The notes under the pieces were generated by a model. It saw nothing but the letters and a program-made list of their open reading frames with translations, searched no databases and had not been told where the DNA came from. A program made the position numbers and the translations under genes. A DNA stretch of 64,000 nucleotides from DSCS01 sp035391585 (GTDB lineage Bacteria > Macinerneyibacteriota > Macinerneyibacteria > Macinerneyibacteriales > DSCS01): contig CAZNOX010000001.1 in the NCBI GenBank assembly GCA_964574875.1, forward strand, positions 1 through 64,000. The letters run 5' to 3'. Of this stretch, positions 24,522 through 32,823 are shown piece after piece; the first letter of the stretch is position 1; every line of letters starts with the position of its first letter.

Positions 24522-25441
24522 GTCATCTCCTTTATCGCTATTCCTGTGAGGTCACTGACCGAGGCGAACCCGTTTTCATCACAGAATGTCTCCAGCCCCC
24601 GGATCACACGAAGAGGCAGGTCCGGAGTCCGGAAAAGCCCGGTCCCGATCTGAACGCCGGAGGCTCCGGCCATGAAAAACTCAACGGCGTCCCGGGCCGA
24701 GACGATCCCTCCGGAGGCGAGGATCACGGACCGGGGAAAAGCCTTTTTCACCTGGTAGACCATGCGGAGAGCCACGGGTTTCACAGCAGGCCCGGAGAGG
24801 CCCGCAAAGACATTGTGGATCGCCGGAGCTCTTTTTTCCACATCGATGGCCATCCCCAGGAGGGTATTGGCCACGGTGAGAGCATCGGCCCCGTTTTCCA
24901 GGGCCGCACCGGCCATTTCGGTGATATCGGTGACATTCGGGGAAAGTTTGACGATGAGGGGCTTGTGGAGAACATCCCGGCACATCCGCGTGATCTCGGC
25001 CACAGACCGGCTCCGGATGCCGAAGGCCATCCCCCCCTCTTTGACATTGGGGCAGGAGACATTGAGCTCCACAGCAGCGATTCCCCGAGCTTCATTGCAC
25101 ATCCCGGCCATTTCGGCGAACTCCTCTGCACTGTGTCCGGCGATATTTGCGATGACACAGACGTTTTTCCGGGCCAGTTCAGGAAGTTTTTCGCTGATAA
25201 AGGGTCCGATCCCCATATTCTGCAGTCCTACGCTGTTCAGCAGTCCGGCGGGAGTCTCCATGAGACGGGGCGGGGCATTGCCTTCACGGGGCTCGCGGGT
25301 GAGCCCTTTGCTGCAGACGCCTCCCAAAAGAGCCGGATCGAAGATCTCCTCATATTCGTCACCGTATCCGAAGGTCCCCGATGCGGTGAAAACAGGGTTT
25401 TGAAAGACTTTTTTCCCGATTGTCAGCGTCATTCCCGCCAC
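24518..25441 (-). CDS. pyrD: Dihydroorotate dehydrogenase B, catalytic subunit
   Basis: Oxidises dihydroorotate to orotate using FMN, passing electrons to PyrK. 307 residues. FMN-barrel motifs: FQNPVFTASGTFGYG, the active-site loop NVSCPNVKEGG containing the class 1 Cys, SGGIVSARDAVEF, and VQIGTGLF. GTG at 25441 is taken as the start because GAGGAG lies five bases upstream; the ATG at 25432 overlaps the pyrK stop but is too far from a ribosome binding site. The NAD-linked heterotetrameric type B fits an anaerobe. Confidence 0.95.
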   Translation of the reverse strand: MAGMTLTIGKKVFQNPVFTASGTFGYGDEYEEIFDPALLGGVCSKGLTREPREGNAPPRLMETPAGLLNSVGLQNMGIGPFISEKLPELARKNVCVIANIAGHSAEEFAEMAGMCNEARGIAAVELNVSCPNVKEGGMAFGIRSRSVAEITRMCRDVLHKPLIVKLSPNVTDITEMAGAALENGADALTVANTLLGMAIDVEKRAPAIHNVFAGLSGPAVKPVALRMVYQVKKAFPRSVILASGGIVSARDAVEFFMAGASGVQIGTGLFRTPDLPLRVIRGLETFCDENGFASVSDLTGIAIKEMT

Positions 25442-26196
25442 GGCAGCTCCTCTCCTGAAAAGACAGGCCCGTCCTTGCAGACAAGCTGATGTCCGGAGGC
25501 CGTCTGCACCACGCAGCCCAGACAGGCCCCTGCCCCGCAGGCCATCCGCTCTTCCAGGGAGTGCCAGCTCTCCATGCCGCGCTCACGGCAGATGCGCTCA
25601 GCGGCTTTCATCAGGGGAAGCGGGCCGCAGGTATGGACGGCTGTCTTCGCCGGGTACTCCGCCAGAAGAGAGGTGGGATAACCCTTATGGCCCCGGCTTC
25701 CGTCTTCGGTAAAGAGGACCAGGGTCTCCTTTTCCTTCAGGATCCCCCCGTGGTCATAAGGGGTGAGGTAATCCTCTTTTTCACAGGGGAAGCCCGCATG
25801 GAGGACCGCCTTTTTTTTCATCTCCAAAAGCGTTCTCAAAAGATAGACCAGAGGGGCCGCTCCGATCCCGCCGCCGATGAGAAGATGAGACTCCCTCTCC
25901 AGAGAAAAGCCCCGTCCCAGGGGTCCCATGAGGCTCACACTCTCGCCTTTTTTTTTGCCCGAGAGGATGGCTGTCCCCTTTCCCACGACTTTATAAAAGA
26001 AGAAGAGGGTCCCCCCTCTCACATCCCCGATGCTCACAGGACGCCTGAGAAGAGGGTCCAGCTGCTCCGAGACAAGAATATTGAAAAACTGCCCCGGATG
26101 GGTCAGGGAGGCCAGCTCGGGATCAGAGACACTGAGAAGGAAGACTGTCTCTGTGAGCCGGATGTTCTCTTTGATCTCCACCTTTTTGACTTTCAT
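25429..26196 (-). CDS. pyrK: Dihydroorotate dehydrogenase B, electron-transfer subunit
   Basis: FAD and [2Fe-2S] subunit linking PyrD to NAD+. 255 residues: ferredoxin-reductase-type FAD domain (RRPVSIGD), NAD-binding region (LIGGGIGAAPLVYLL), and C-terminal [2Fe-2S] cysteines in MACGAGACLGC with a last Cys in LVCKDG. ATG at 26196 overlaps the pyrC stop (ATGA); a GTG two codons earlier is possible but too close to the AAAGGA. Overlaps pyrD by 13 bases, consistent with complex formation. Confidence 0.95.
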   Translation of the reverse strand: MKVKKVEIKENIRLTETVFLLSVSDPELASLTHPGQFFNILVSEQLDPLLRRPVSIGDVRGGTLFFFYKVVGKGTAILSGKKKGESVSLMGPLGRGFSLERESHLLIGGGIGAAPLVYLLRTLLEMKKKAVLHAGFPCEKEDYLTPYDHGGILKEKETLVLFTEDGSRGHKGYPTSLLAEYPAKTAVHTCGPLPLMKAAERICRERGMESWHSLEERMACGAGACLGCVVQTASGHQLVCKDGPVFSGEELPWRE

Positions 26197-27476
26197 AACC
26201 ACGCATCCTTTTCGATATCGTATACCCTCTCTCTCATCATGGTGAACCGGGGTACGCCCCTGAGCGGAATCCCTGTAAAAGGCGTGTTTTTCCCCTTTGT
26301 CCGCAGAGAGTCGGCTGTGAGTCTCCTTTCGGCATTTAAATCGACGATGGTGAGCCAGGCTTCGCGTCCCGCTTCAATGCGCCCCCGGCCAGGAAGGGCA
26401 AGGATCCGGGCGGGATTGGACGAGAGAAGCTGCGCGATCCGGTACAGCGGCACACCTTTCCCGTAATGGAGATATTCCACCACAAGGGGGATGAGTGTCT
26501 CAAATCCCGTGATCCCGAAAGGCGCTTTGAGAAACCCTTGCTTCTTCTCTTCGGCGGGATGAGGGGCATGATCCGTGGCAATGGCGTCCACCGTTCCGTC
26601 CATGACACCCCGGATGAGAGCCTCACGGTCCCTTTTCGTGCGCAAAGGCGGGCTCATCTTGTAGTTTGCATCATCTCCGGGGATATCGGTATCACACAAA
26701 AAGAGATGATGAGGCGTGACTTCGCACGTCACGTTTTTTGAAACTTTTTTGAACCGCCGGATGAGGTCCAGGCTCTCTTCAGTGGAGACATGGCAGAAAT
26801 GAAGCCTGTTCCCCTCGAGAAGAGCCAGTGCCCCGTCCCGATAAGTCCTGATATCTTCAACACCTCCGGGCAGGCCCGGCAAACCCAGAGCCCGGCTCTT
26901 CTCCCCTTCGTGAAGGACCCCGTCCCTGCGGAGGGAGAGGTCTTCTGCGTGGGACAGATAGACAAGCCCTTTTGCACGGCAGGCCCGGAAAATATCCCTG
27001 AGTAGCCCCGAGTCATCCACACTGATCCCGTCATCGGAGACAGCAGTGAGGGCATCGACCGAGGGGAATGCGGAGATCTCTTTTCCCGCCAGGTTCCGTG
27101 TCCCGGCGAAAGCCTGGATCACTTCACAGGAGGCGTGATCAGCGGCTGCGGCCATGATCGCTTCATAGACCGCCGGAGAATCACAGGGCGGACGGGTATT
27201 GGCCATGGCCACGATGGTCGTGATCCCTCCTGCTGCGGCTGCACGTGTCCCGCTGAGAATATTTTCGGGATTGTGGCCGGGTTCGCGCAGATGGGCATGA
27301 AGGTCGATGACTCCCGGAAAGGCCGTGAGGCCCCGGGCGTCGATCTCTGCAGATCCTCCGGGAGCCTTTCCCCGGGGATAGATCCCGGCGATCCGCCCTC
27401 CTTTGACAGCCACATCGCCACTGATCTCCGGCCCATCGGGGCCCACGATGGTCAGATGTCGAAAAACAATATCCAT
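26193..27476 (-). CDS. pyrC: Dihydroorotase
   Basis: Cyclises carbamoyl-aspartate to dihydroorotate. 427 residues of the class I (amidohydrolase) type. Zinc ligands are visible in VIDLHAHLREPG, YLSHAEDLSL, CHVSTEES and ATDHAPHP; the loop TKRDREALIRG is typical. Start ATG 27476 with AGAGGCG upstream; an earlier in-frame start at 27527 lies within the promoter. First gene of pyrC-pyrK-pyrD-pyrF; pyrB, pyrE and carA/B are not in the window. Confidence 0.96.
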   Translation of the reverse strand: MDIVFRHLTIVGPDGPEISGDVAVKGGRIAGIYPRGKAPGGSAEIDARGLTAFPGVIDLHAHLREPGHNPENILSGTRAAAAGGITTIVAMANTRPPCDSPAVYEAIMAAAADHASCEVIQAFAGTRNLAGKEISAFPSVDALTAVSDDGISVDDSGLLRDIFRACRAKGLVYLSHAEDLSLRRDGVLHEGEKSRALGLPGLPGGVEDIRTYRDGALALLEGNRLHFCHVSTEESLDLIRRFKKVSKNVTCEVTPHHLFLCDTDIPGDDANYKMSPPLRTKRDREALIRGVMDGTVDAIATDHAPHPAEEKKQGFLKAPFGITGFETLIPLVVEYLHYGKGVPLYRIAQLLSSNPARILALPGRGRIEAGREAWLTIVDLNAERRLTADSLRTKGKNTPFTGIPLRGVPRFTMMRERVYDIEKDAWL

Positions 27477-27495
27477 ATTCGCCTCTTTTTGAACC

Positions 27496-27524
27496 ATTTT
27501 ACAAGGGAATCCCCTGCGGGGCAA
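27496..27524 (-). promoter_or_regulatory. Promoter of the pyrC operon with an internal dyad
   Basis: Minus strand TTGCCC (27519-27524), 17-base spacer, TAAAAT (27496-27501). The spacer and -35 carry the dyad CCCC-TGC-GGGG (27511-27521 on the plus strand), a possible operator. Confidence 0.6.
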
Positions 27525-27554
27525 CACAAAAAGGACCGTCTCTCAGAGAACGGT
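27525..27554 (-). terminator. Terminator after lnt
   Basis: Arms within 27535-27554 (ACCG plus TCTC against GAGA plus CGGT with one bulged base), followed on the minus strand by CC and TTTTTGTG. It starts right at the lnt stop codon and separates the pil-lnt operon from the pyrC promoter. Confidence 0.65.
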
Positions 27555-29038
27555 TATTCCAGCGGAGCTCTTTTTCGGCGCAGAAAGAGATAGAGAGGCG
27601 GAAGGAATGAGAGGCCCAGAAGCAGAAGGAAAAGGAGTTGTCCGTGGCGTGCGTAGAACGAGGGCTGTCTCCTGGGATAAAGCGATCCTTCCAGGACTGT
27701 CCGCTGCTCCATCTCCGTCTCCCGGACCACCCGTCCCGTGTTGTCAATGATGGCGGAGATCCCGGAATTAGCGCATTGGGCCACCCAGGTCTGCTGTTCG
27801 ATGGCTCTGAGGCGAGTCATCTGAAGGTGATGGCGGGGCGCAGGCGTCCCCTGGAACCAGCCGTCGTTGGTGCTCACCACGAGAAACTCACTCCCCTGCC
27901 GCATGAGAGTGTTGACAAACCCGCTGAAGATGGATTCAAAACAGATCACTCCGCTGAACCGGAGGTCCCCCAGTTCAAAGGGCTCTGTCCGCTCTCCCCG
28001 GGTGAGGGTATACTGGATGGGATAGAGGTCCATGAGGAAAGAAGTGAGCTTGGGAAAAGGAAGGAACTCGGCCACAGGGAGAAGCTGGATCTTATCATAC
28101 CGGTTGTAGTGTCCCATATGGTCCACGAGAAAAAGGGAGTTGTAGACCCCGTTCCGGTCATAATGGGTGCTCCCCACAAGGTGGGCACTTGTCCCCTTCT
28201 GACTCTTGATGATCTCCACGAGCGTCTCTTTTTCAGGCTCGTACCAGAGGATCCCCGATGAGAAGGCGGTCTCGGGCCAGATGACAAGATCGGCATGCCC
28301 GCTCACCCGGGACGCCAGCTCCTTATAGATCGTCATATTGTTCATAATAAAAGCTTCATCCCATTTGGCATAGAGATCGATGGAGGGTTGGATCAGCGCC
28401 ACGTTCACCCGTTTCCCCCGGGTGTCGGGCCCCGACGCGGCAAAATGAGACGCCAGGAGGAGAAAAAGAAGAGCCGCCGCCGCTTTGACATATCCTTTTT
28501 TTCGTTCCAGGAGAGCTTTGGCTGCAAGAAAATTGATGAGAAGGATCACCAGGGTCAGCAGGTGCACCCCGCCCCACTGGGCCGCTGAGGCTGCAGGGAG
28601 AAAGGTCACTGCGGCGTTTCCGGGCTCGTTCCAGGGATAACCCAGGGATCCCGTCCCCTTCCCCCACTCGATGAGGGCCCAGATCCCGGGAAGCAGAAAG
28701 AGCCCCCCGGGGACCCGGCGCAAAAGGCGTGCTGCAGGCCGGAGAAGGGCCACAGCCAGGATCAGATAGAGGATGACAAGAAAGATCCCCAGGACGGTAA
28801 AGCGGTAGATCCAGTAGATATTGGGAAGAAAGAAGAAGAATCCGTAGACGGCAAGGCTTAAAAACCACTTTCCCCTGGTCATCTCACTCATGAGAATAAG
28901 GAAAAAGGGGACATAGGCCACAAGAGAGACCCAGAAGCCCGCAAAAGGCGTAAAGAGAAGACATCCCGCCGCCAGGCCGCCCAGAGCAAGAAGAAGAAGG
29001 GTCAGCCGGGTCACGGGAGGCTTGCTGAAATCGATCAT
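27554..29038 (-). CDS. lnt: Apolipoprotein N-acyltransferase
   Basis: Adds the third acyl chain to the N-terminal Cys of lipoproteins at the inner membrane; diagnostic of a diderm envelope. 494 residues: about six N-terminal membrane spans, a nitrilase-type periplasmic domain with the catalytic triad Glu in VWPETAFSS, Lys in DKIQLLPVAEF and Cys in GVICFESIFSG, and a final C-terminal span. The ATG overlaps the secretin stop codon (ATGA), placing it at the end of the pil-like operon. Confidence 0.95.
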   Translation of the reverse strand: MIDFSKPPVTRLTLLLLALGGLAAGCLLFTPFAGFWVSLVAYVPFFLILMSEMTRGKWFLSLAVYGFFFFLPNIYWIYRFTVLGIFLVILYLILAVALLRPAARLLRRVPGGLFLLPGIWALIEWGKGTGSLGYPWNEPGNAAVTFLPAASAAQWGGVHLLTLVILLINFLAAKALLERKKGYVKAAAALLFLLLASHFAASGPDTRGKRVNVALIQPSIDLYAKWDEAFIMNNMTIYKELASRVSGHADLVIWPETAFSSGILWYEPEKETLVEIIKSQKGTSAHLVGSTHYDRNGVYNSLFLVDHMGHYNRYDKIQLLPVAEFLPFPKLTSFLMDLYPIQYTLTRGERTEPFELGDLRFSGVICFESIFSGFVNTLMRQGSEFLVVSTNDGWFQGTPAPRHHLQMTRLRAIEQQTWVAQCANSGISAIIDNTGRVVRETEMEQRTVLEGSLYPRRQPSFYARHGQLLFLLLLGLSFLPPLYLFLRRKRAPLE

Positions 29039-30309
29039 CGGGCGTTGCTGATGGCTTCGTCCATAGCTTTGTTCATCTCAGCTGCATCGCGTCCGGGGTT
29101 GTTCACGATGTACGGTGTGATCTCGATGATGAGATCCGTCTTCTGGACGACTTTTTTCTTATACGAAAAGAAGAGCTTCACCAGGGGGATCTCCGAAAGC
29201 GGCCAGAGCCCTTTCCGTTCAATGGTCTCTGTCTCGTTCTGAAGTCCGGCGATGATGATAGGTTCTCCGTCTTTGACGGTGACCATGGTCTCGGCCGTTC
29301 GTGTCTTGACCCAGGGGATGTCGGCGTTTTCGCCCTTCCATCCGTAGATATTGCTTACTTCAGGTTTCACGTGGACAGTGATGCTCCCCTCTTCAGCGAT
29401 CCGGGGCTGGATGGAGAGTTTGATCCCGATCTCTTCGCGTTCCACCTGGTAGTTGGTGTTGTCCCCCTCTTCCGTCTTGACCACGTAGGGGATGATATCG
29501 CCGATATGGATGGTGGCTTCCTGGTTGTTCATGGCCACCAGTTTGGTGCTGGAGAGGATCTTTCCATAGCCACGGTTCATGATCATGTCGATGGTGGCCT
29601 GGAAGACTTTCATCTGGCGGGCAAAATCCCCCACCTCTTCCACACCGATGTAACCCATATCATCGGGAATGACGCCGGGTTCCGAAGTGAGCCCCGTCCC
29701 GTTCTCTGCAAAGATAAAAGTCTGGCTGGTGAGTTTGTCCCAGTTGATGCCAGCGGCCCTGGTCTTGTCCAGGGAGACTTCGATGAGCCGGGCCTGGATG
29801 AGGATCTGTTTGGGAGCCTGATCCAGCTGCTGGATGAGCGCCGCCACCTCCATGTGCATCTCCGGGGTGGCCGAGACCACGATGGCATTGGCCGACTGGT
29901 TCACATTGATGACGACATTTTTCAGCCCGGAAAAAGAGGAGGCCACATCTTCGGCCTTGATATAGTTGAGCGGATAGACCCGTGTCTTGGAGGTGAACTG
30001 AGTCCCGATATGTTCCGGAGAGTCCACCAGAATGGTGTTGCCGATGCGCTCATAGGCAAACCCCCCCGCCTTGGCGATCATCCCCAGGGCCACTTCCAGA
30101 GTCACGTTTTTCAGGGAGATGGAGATCCTCTGATCGATGATAGCCGATCCCAGGACAAGGTTGAGGTTGTTCTGCTGGACGATGCTGCGCAGAACCGTGG
30201 TCACCGGGGCATTGGTCGCTTCAAAGCTGATCTTAGGGTCCCCTTCCAGCCCGTTGAGCAATGAAAAGGCGCCTATGGTTATGATCAGGATTAAAATCAA
30301 CTTTTTCAT
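29035..30309 (-). CDS. Secretin (PilQ/GspD-like outer-membrane channel)
   Basis: 424-residue secretin subunit, short for the family. Signal peptide at residues 1-20. Residues ~25-95 form an STN-type domain (QQNNLNLVLGSAI, LKNVTLEVALGMIAKAG), residues ~110-175 a NolW/N1 domain (YPLNYIKAEDVAS, NAIVVSATPEMHMEV), then the secretin beta-barrel domain with LIEVSLDKTRAAGINWD, ATIHIGDIIPYV and PIIIAGLQNE, ending in TDLIIEITPYIV. No AMIN domain and no S domain. Follows the PilP-like gene by 12 bases, as in pilMNOPQ operons. Confidence 0.92.
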   Translation of the reverse strand: MKKLILILIITIGAFSLLNGLEGDPKISFEATNAPVTTVLRSIVQQNNLNLVLGSAIIDQRISISLKNVTLEVALGMIAKAGGFAYERIGNTILVDSPEHIGTQFTSKTRVYPLNYIKAEDVASSFSGLKNVVINVNQSANAIVVSATPEMHMEVAALIQQLDQAPKQILIQARLIEVSLDKTRAAGINWDKLTSQTFIFAENGTGLTSEPGVIPDDMGYIGVEEVGDFARQMKVFQATIDMIMNRGYGKILSSTKLVAMNNQEATIHIGDIIPYVVKTEEGDNTNYQVEREEIGIKLSIQPRIAEEGSITVHVKPEVSNIYGWKGENADIPWVKTRTAETMVTVKDGEPIIIAGLQNETETIERKGLWPLSEIPLVKLFFSYKKKVVQKTDLIIEITPYIVNNPGRDAAEMNKAMDEAISNAR

Positions 30310-30321
30310 AAATCTCCCCCC

Positions 30322-30726
30322 TTATTTGGAAACAAAATAGGAGCGTTCTCCCTGTTTGACAATCAGACCGTCTGAGCGGATCTCCTCGATACGGATCCGT
30401 GAACCCACCATGTCCCCTTCATGGACCAGCCGTTCAGCCCCGTTGTAAAAGAGCCCGGCCTCTTTTCGCGGAGAGACCATGATGTAAAAGACGGAGATAT
30501 TCACAGGCTCCTCGCGTTTAGCTGCTTCGGTGTACTCCTGTCTTTTCGCCCGGATGATCTTGATCTGTTCCAGAAGGACTTTGACATTTTCGATAAAAAC
30601 ATCGTTATCGTTGATCTCGGAGACTTCGAACCGTGTGAAGAGGATATCCTTGGAGATCTGGGCTCCGGTCATGAAGACCATGAGAAAGACGATAAAAATA
30701 ATAAAACCGGTGACCCTGCTTCTCAT
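30322..30726 (-). CDS. PilP/GspC-like periplasmic linker protein
   Basis: 134 residues. One N-terminal membrane span (GFIIFIVFLMVFMTG, residues 7-21), a charged helical middle (VKVLLEQIKIIRAKRQE), and a small C-terminal beta domain (VHEGDMVGSRIRIEEI, GLIVKQGERSYFV) resembling the homology region of PilP and GspC, which contacts the secretin. It is not a lipoprotein, unlike typical PilP, so it is intermediate between PilP and GspC. ATGA overlap with the PilO-like gene. Confidence 0.7.
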   Translation of the reverse strand: MRSRVTGFIIFIVFLMVFMTGAQISKDILFTRFEVSEINDNDVFIENVKVLLEQIKIIRAKRQEYTEAAKREEPVNISVFYIMVSPRKEAGLFYNGAERLVHEGDMVGSRIRIEEIRSDGLIVKQGERSYFVSK

Positions 30727-31184
30727 AAGTTAAAGTACCTCTTTAATTTCAATTTCCAGGACTGGGCATATCCGTTCTGGCTCTCCATGTCCGCTTCTTC
30801 CACCACGATGATGTTGTCGTTGTTGTTGATGAGGTCCATGAGCCGGATGTAGGAGGACATGGTGCAGGAAAACTCGATATGGATATCCACCGAGTTGGCC
30901 ACGGAGCGTTTCACATCCACGTTCCCCATGCTGATCCCCCGGCGCTGGAAAAGGGAGATGGTGTCCTTGATGGCTTCTGTATAGGAGTAGAGGGGAATGA
31001 TCTTGTTCTGGTTGAGGATCTTCTGCAGCTCGTCGTTGCCGTTGACATACTCCCACTGGGCGATCTCCTGCTTGAGCTGTTTCAATTCGCCTTTTTTACT
31101 GTTGATATCGTCTCTGATCCTGGAGAGGATCATGATATTGGCCAGAAACATGGCAATGATCAGAGCGATAAGCGTCCTATTCAA
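30723..31184 (-). CDS. PilO-like pilus alignment protein
   Basis: 153 residues. N-terminal span (LIALIIAMFLANIMIL), a coiled coil (KKGELKQLKQEIAQWE), and a C-terminal alpha/beta ferredoxin-like domain (VDIHIEFSCTMSSYIRLMDLINN) typical of PilO/GspM. Sequence identity to PilO is low, so the call relies on architecture and gene order. Overlaps the PilN-like gene by 8 bases. Confidence 0.75.
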   Translation of the reverse strand: MNRTLIALIIAMFLANIMILSRIRDDINSKKGELKQLKQEIAQWEYVNGNDELQKILNQNKIIPLYSYTEAIKDTISLFQRRGISMGNVDVKRSVANSVDIHIEFSCTMSSYIRLMDLINNNDNIIVVEEADMESQNGYAQSWKLKLKRYFNL

Positions 31185-31740
31185 AGATCCTCACTTTCCC
31201 GTTGATGGTGACATTCAAAAGATTTCCTTTCTGGATATTCATCTCCTGAATGGCCACATCGGTGATCTTCAGTTTATACTCCTTGTCAGTGATGATATTA
31301 TCGATCATGGCTTCGATATCATTGACTTTATAGCGGGAGACCCCTGATGATTTCAGCTCGAGGGAGAAGTGAAGCTCGAAGGGCAGCCGCTTGAACTGGA
31401 TCCCTGTCACATACATATTCCGGATGAGATACTTGTTCACCACCCGCAAAAACGAGCCCATGACCACCTCATGCTTCTCTTTGCTCAGCATGAAGAGGAT
31501 ATTGTCCTTCTCCTGGGTGGTGAGGCGGTGGTCCACCGCTTTGGCCTTCAGGGAATCAAGCTCATTATTGATCTTCGCCTTGATGGAGAGGCTGTTGATG
31601 ATAAAATAGAGATAGACGGCTGTGAGGAAAAGGGCGCTGATAAGAAGGACACGATGGATGATATCCATCTGCCGGATGATGACACGCTTCTGTTTGTTCT
31701 TTTCCCCCTGGGGGTAAAGGTTGATGGAAAAATAGTTCAT
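31177..31740 (-). CDS. PilN-like pilus alignment protein
   Basis: 187 residues. The short cytoplasmic N-terminus MNYFSINLYPQ resembles the conserved INLLP motif with which PilN binds PilM; then a span (VLLISALFLTAVYLYFI), a coiled coil and a periplasmic ferredoxin-like domain (LPFELHFSLELKSS). ATGA overlap with pilM-like upstream. Confidence 0.8.
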   Translation of the reverse strand: MNYFSINLYPQGEKNKQKRVIIRQMDIIHRVLLISALFLTAVYLYFIINSLSIKAKINNELDSLKAKAVDHRLTTQEKDNILFMLSKEKHEVVMGSFLRVVNKYLIRNMYVTGIQFKRLPFELHFSLELKSSGVSRYKVNDIEAMIDNIITDKEYKLKITDVAIQEMNIQKGNLLNVTINGKVRIFE

Positions 31741-32708
31741 ACGACGAACATCCCTCCCACCATGCAGGCATAGGCTCCGAACCCCTCATGGAGGCGGCGG
31801 GCCTCTTCTTCACTCATATTCTTTCTGACCATGGCATAGTAATCGTTCTTCACCACGCGGATCCCCAGTTCATAATTCATATACCAGGCGATATCAGGAA
31901 TGGCCGAGACCCCTCCCGAAATATTGATCTGATGAAAAAGAGCGCCTTTGTACCGGTTCTCAAAAAAGATCAGGGCGCGCTTGATCTCATAGATGATCTG
32001 GTCCAGGATGGGGGCGATGATCTTGAAGGTCCCGGGGCCCCGGGGGACGTCCTTCTCCCCTTTGAGGATCAGCTCCGCCTCGTCCCACTCCACGCCGCAG
32101 ATATCCTTGATATTGCGGATCATGTCATTCCCTCCCACGGGAATATCCATCTGGAAATAGTCCTTCTCTTTGTCGTAGATGATGATGTTGCTGTTTTTCC
32201 TTCCCAGGTCCACAAAGATCACAGGGCTGTACCCGGCATAGTTGAAATGGCCGTTGAGAAGAGAGATCTGCTCGGGAAAGATCACCGTGGGCTCCAGCTT
32301 GTTGATGGTCAGCTGGGGGATCCACCGTTCAAAATACTTTTTCTTGACCCCGGAGACGATGATATGCTCCTTGTCGGGTCCCATATCATCCACCACGTCA
32401 AAATCCCAGATAAAATTATCGTCTTTGAGCTGAAGGATATCCTCATACTCGTTGATGATGATCTGTTTGAGATATTTTCTCTCCACTTTGTTGACTGTGA
32501 GTGTCTTGACAAAGGTCTCATTGAACGGCGCGATAAAGACCACGTCATCAAAACTCTGGGTGATCGTCTGATCGAGAAGCTTGGCCACCCCGTCGGAGAC
32601 CGCCCCGTTGTACTCAAAGGAGAGGACCTGTCTCATATACTGGAATGCCTTCTCAAAGATCAGAGCCTTGATGTTGTTTCCCGTAGGGAATAAAATCAAA
32701 CTATGCAA
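31737..32708 (-). CDS. PilM-like actin-fold ATPase
   Basis: 323-residue actin/FtsA-fold cytoplasmic protein. Nucleotide-binding elements are PVIFVDLGRKNSNIIIYD and ISGGVSAIP. In type IV pili PilM docks to the PilN tail and couples the cytoplasmic motor to the periplasmic PilNOP ring. TTG at 32708 is the start: GGAG is seven bases upstream, and no ATG is available near the N-terminus. First gene of the pilM-N-O-P-Q-lnt operon. Confidence 0.82.
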   Translation of the reverse strand: MHSLILFPTGNNIKALIFEKAFQYMRQVLSFEYNGAVSDGVAKLLDQTITQSFDDVVFIAPFNETFVKTLTVNKVERKYLKQIIINEYEDILQLKDDNFIWDFDVVDDMGPDKEHIIVSGVKKKYFERWIPQLTINKLEPTVIFPEQISLLNGHFNYAGYSPVIFVDLGRKNSNIIIYDKEKDYFQMDIPVGGNDMIRNIKDICGVEWDEAELILKGEKDVPRGPGTFKIIAPILDQIIYEIKRALIFFENRYKGALFHQINISGGVSAIPDIAWYMNYELGIRVVKNDYYAMVRKNMSEEEARRLHEGFGAYACMVGGMFVV

Positions 32709-32728
32709 AACGGCACTCCTTTTTTTTT

Positions 32729-32756
32729 ATTATATCCGTATTGTGTAAAATTGCAA
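32729..32756 (-). promoter_or_regulatory. Promoter of the pil-like operon
   Basis: Minus strand TTGCAA (32751-32756), 16-base spacer, perfect TATAAT (32729-32734), followed by an A-rich leader and GGAG before the TTG start at 32708. Confidence 0.8.
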
Positions 32757-32823
32757 GGTTTATGCTCATATCATGCTGAAAAGCACCCGGGTGGATCCTC
32801 CGCTCCCCTGAACGGGGAAAAGC

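Noticed and set aside
24440..25489. 349-codon plus-strand frame
   Set aside because: Opposite pyrD and pyrF, both with complete catalytic motifs; no ribosome binding site or known motif on the plus strand.
32790..32823. Terminator after trpS
   Set aside because: TCCCC/GGGGA five-base stem without a T run on the minus strand; too weak to call.
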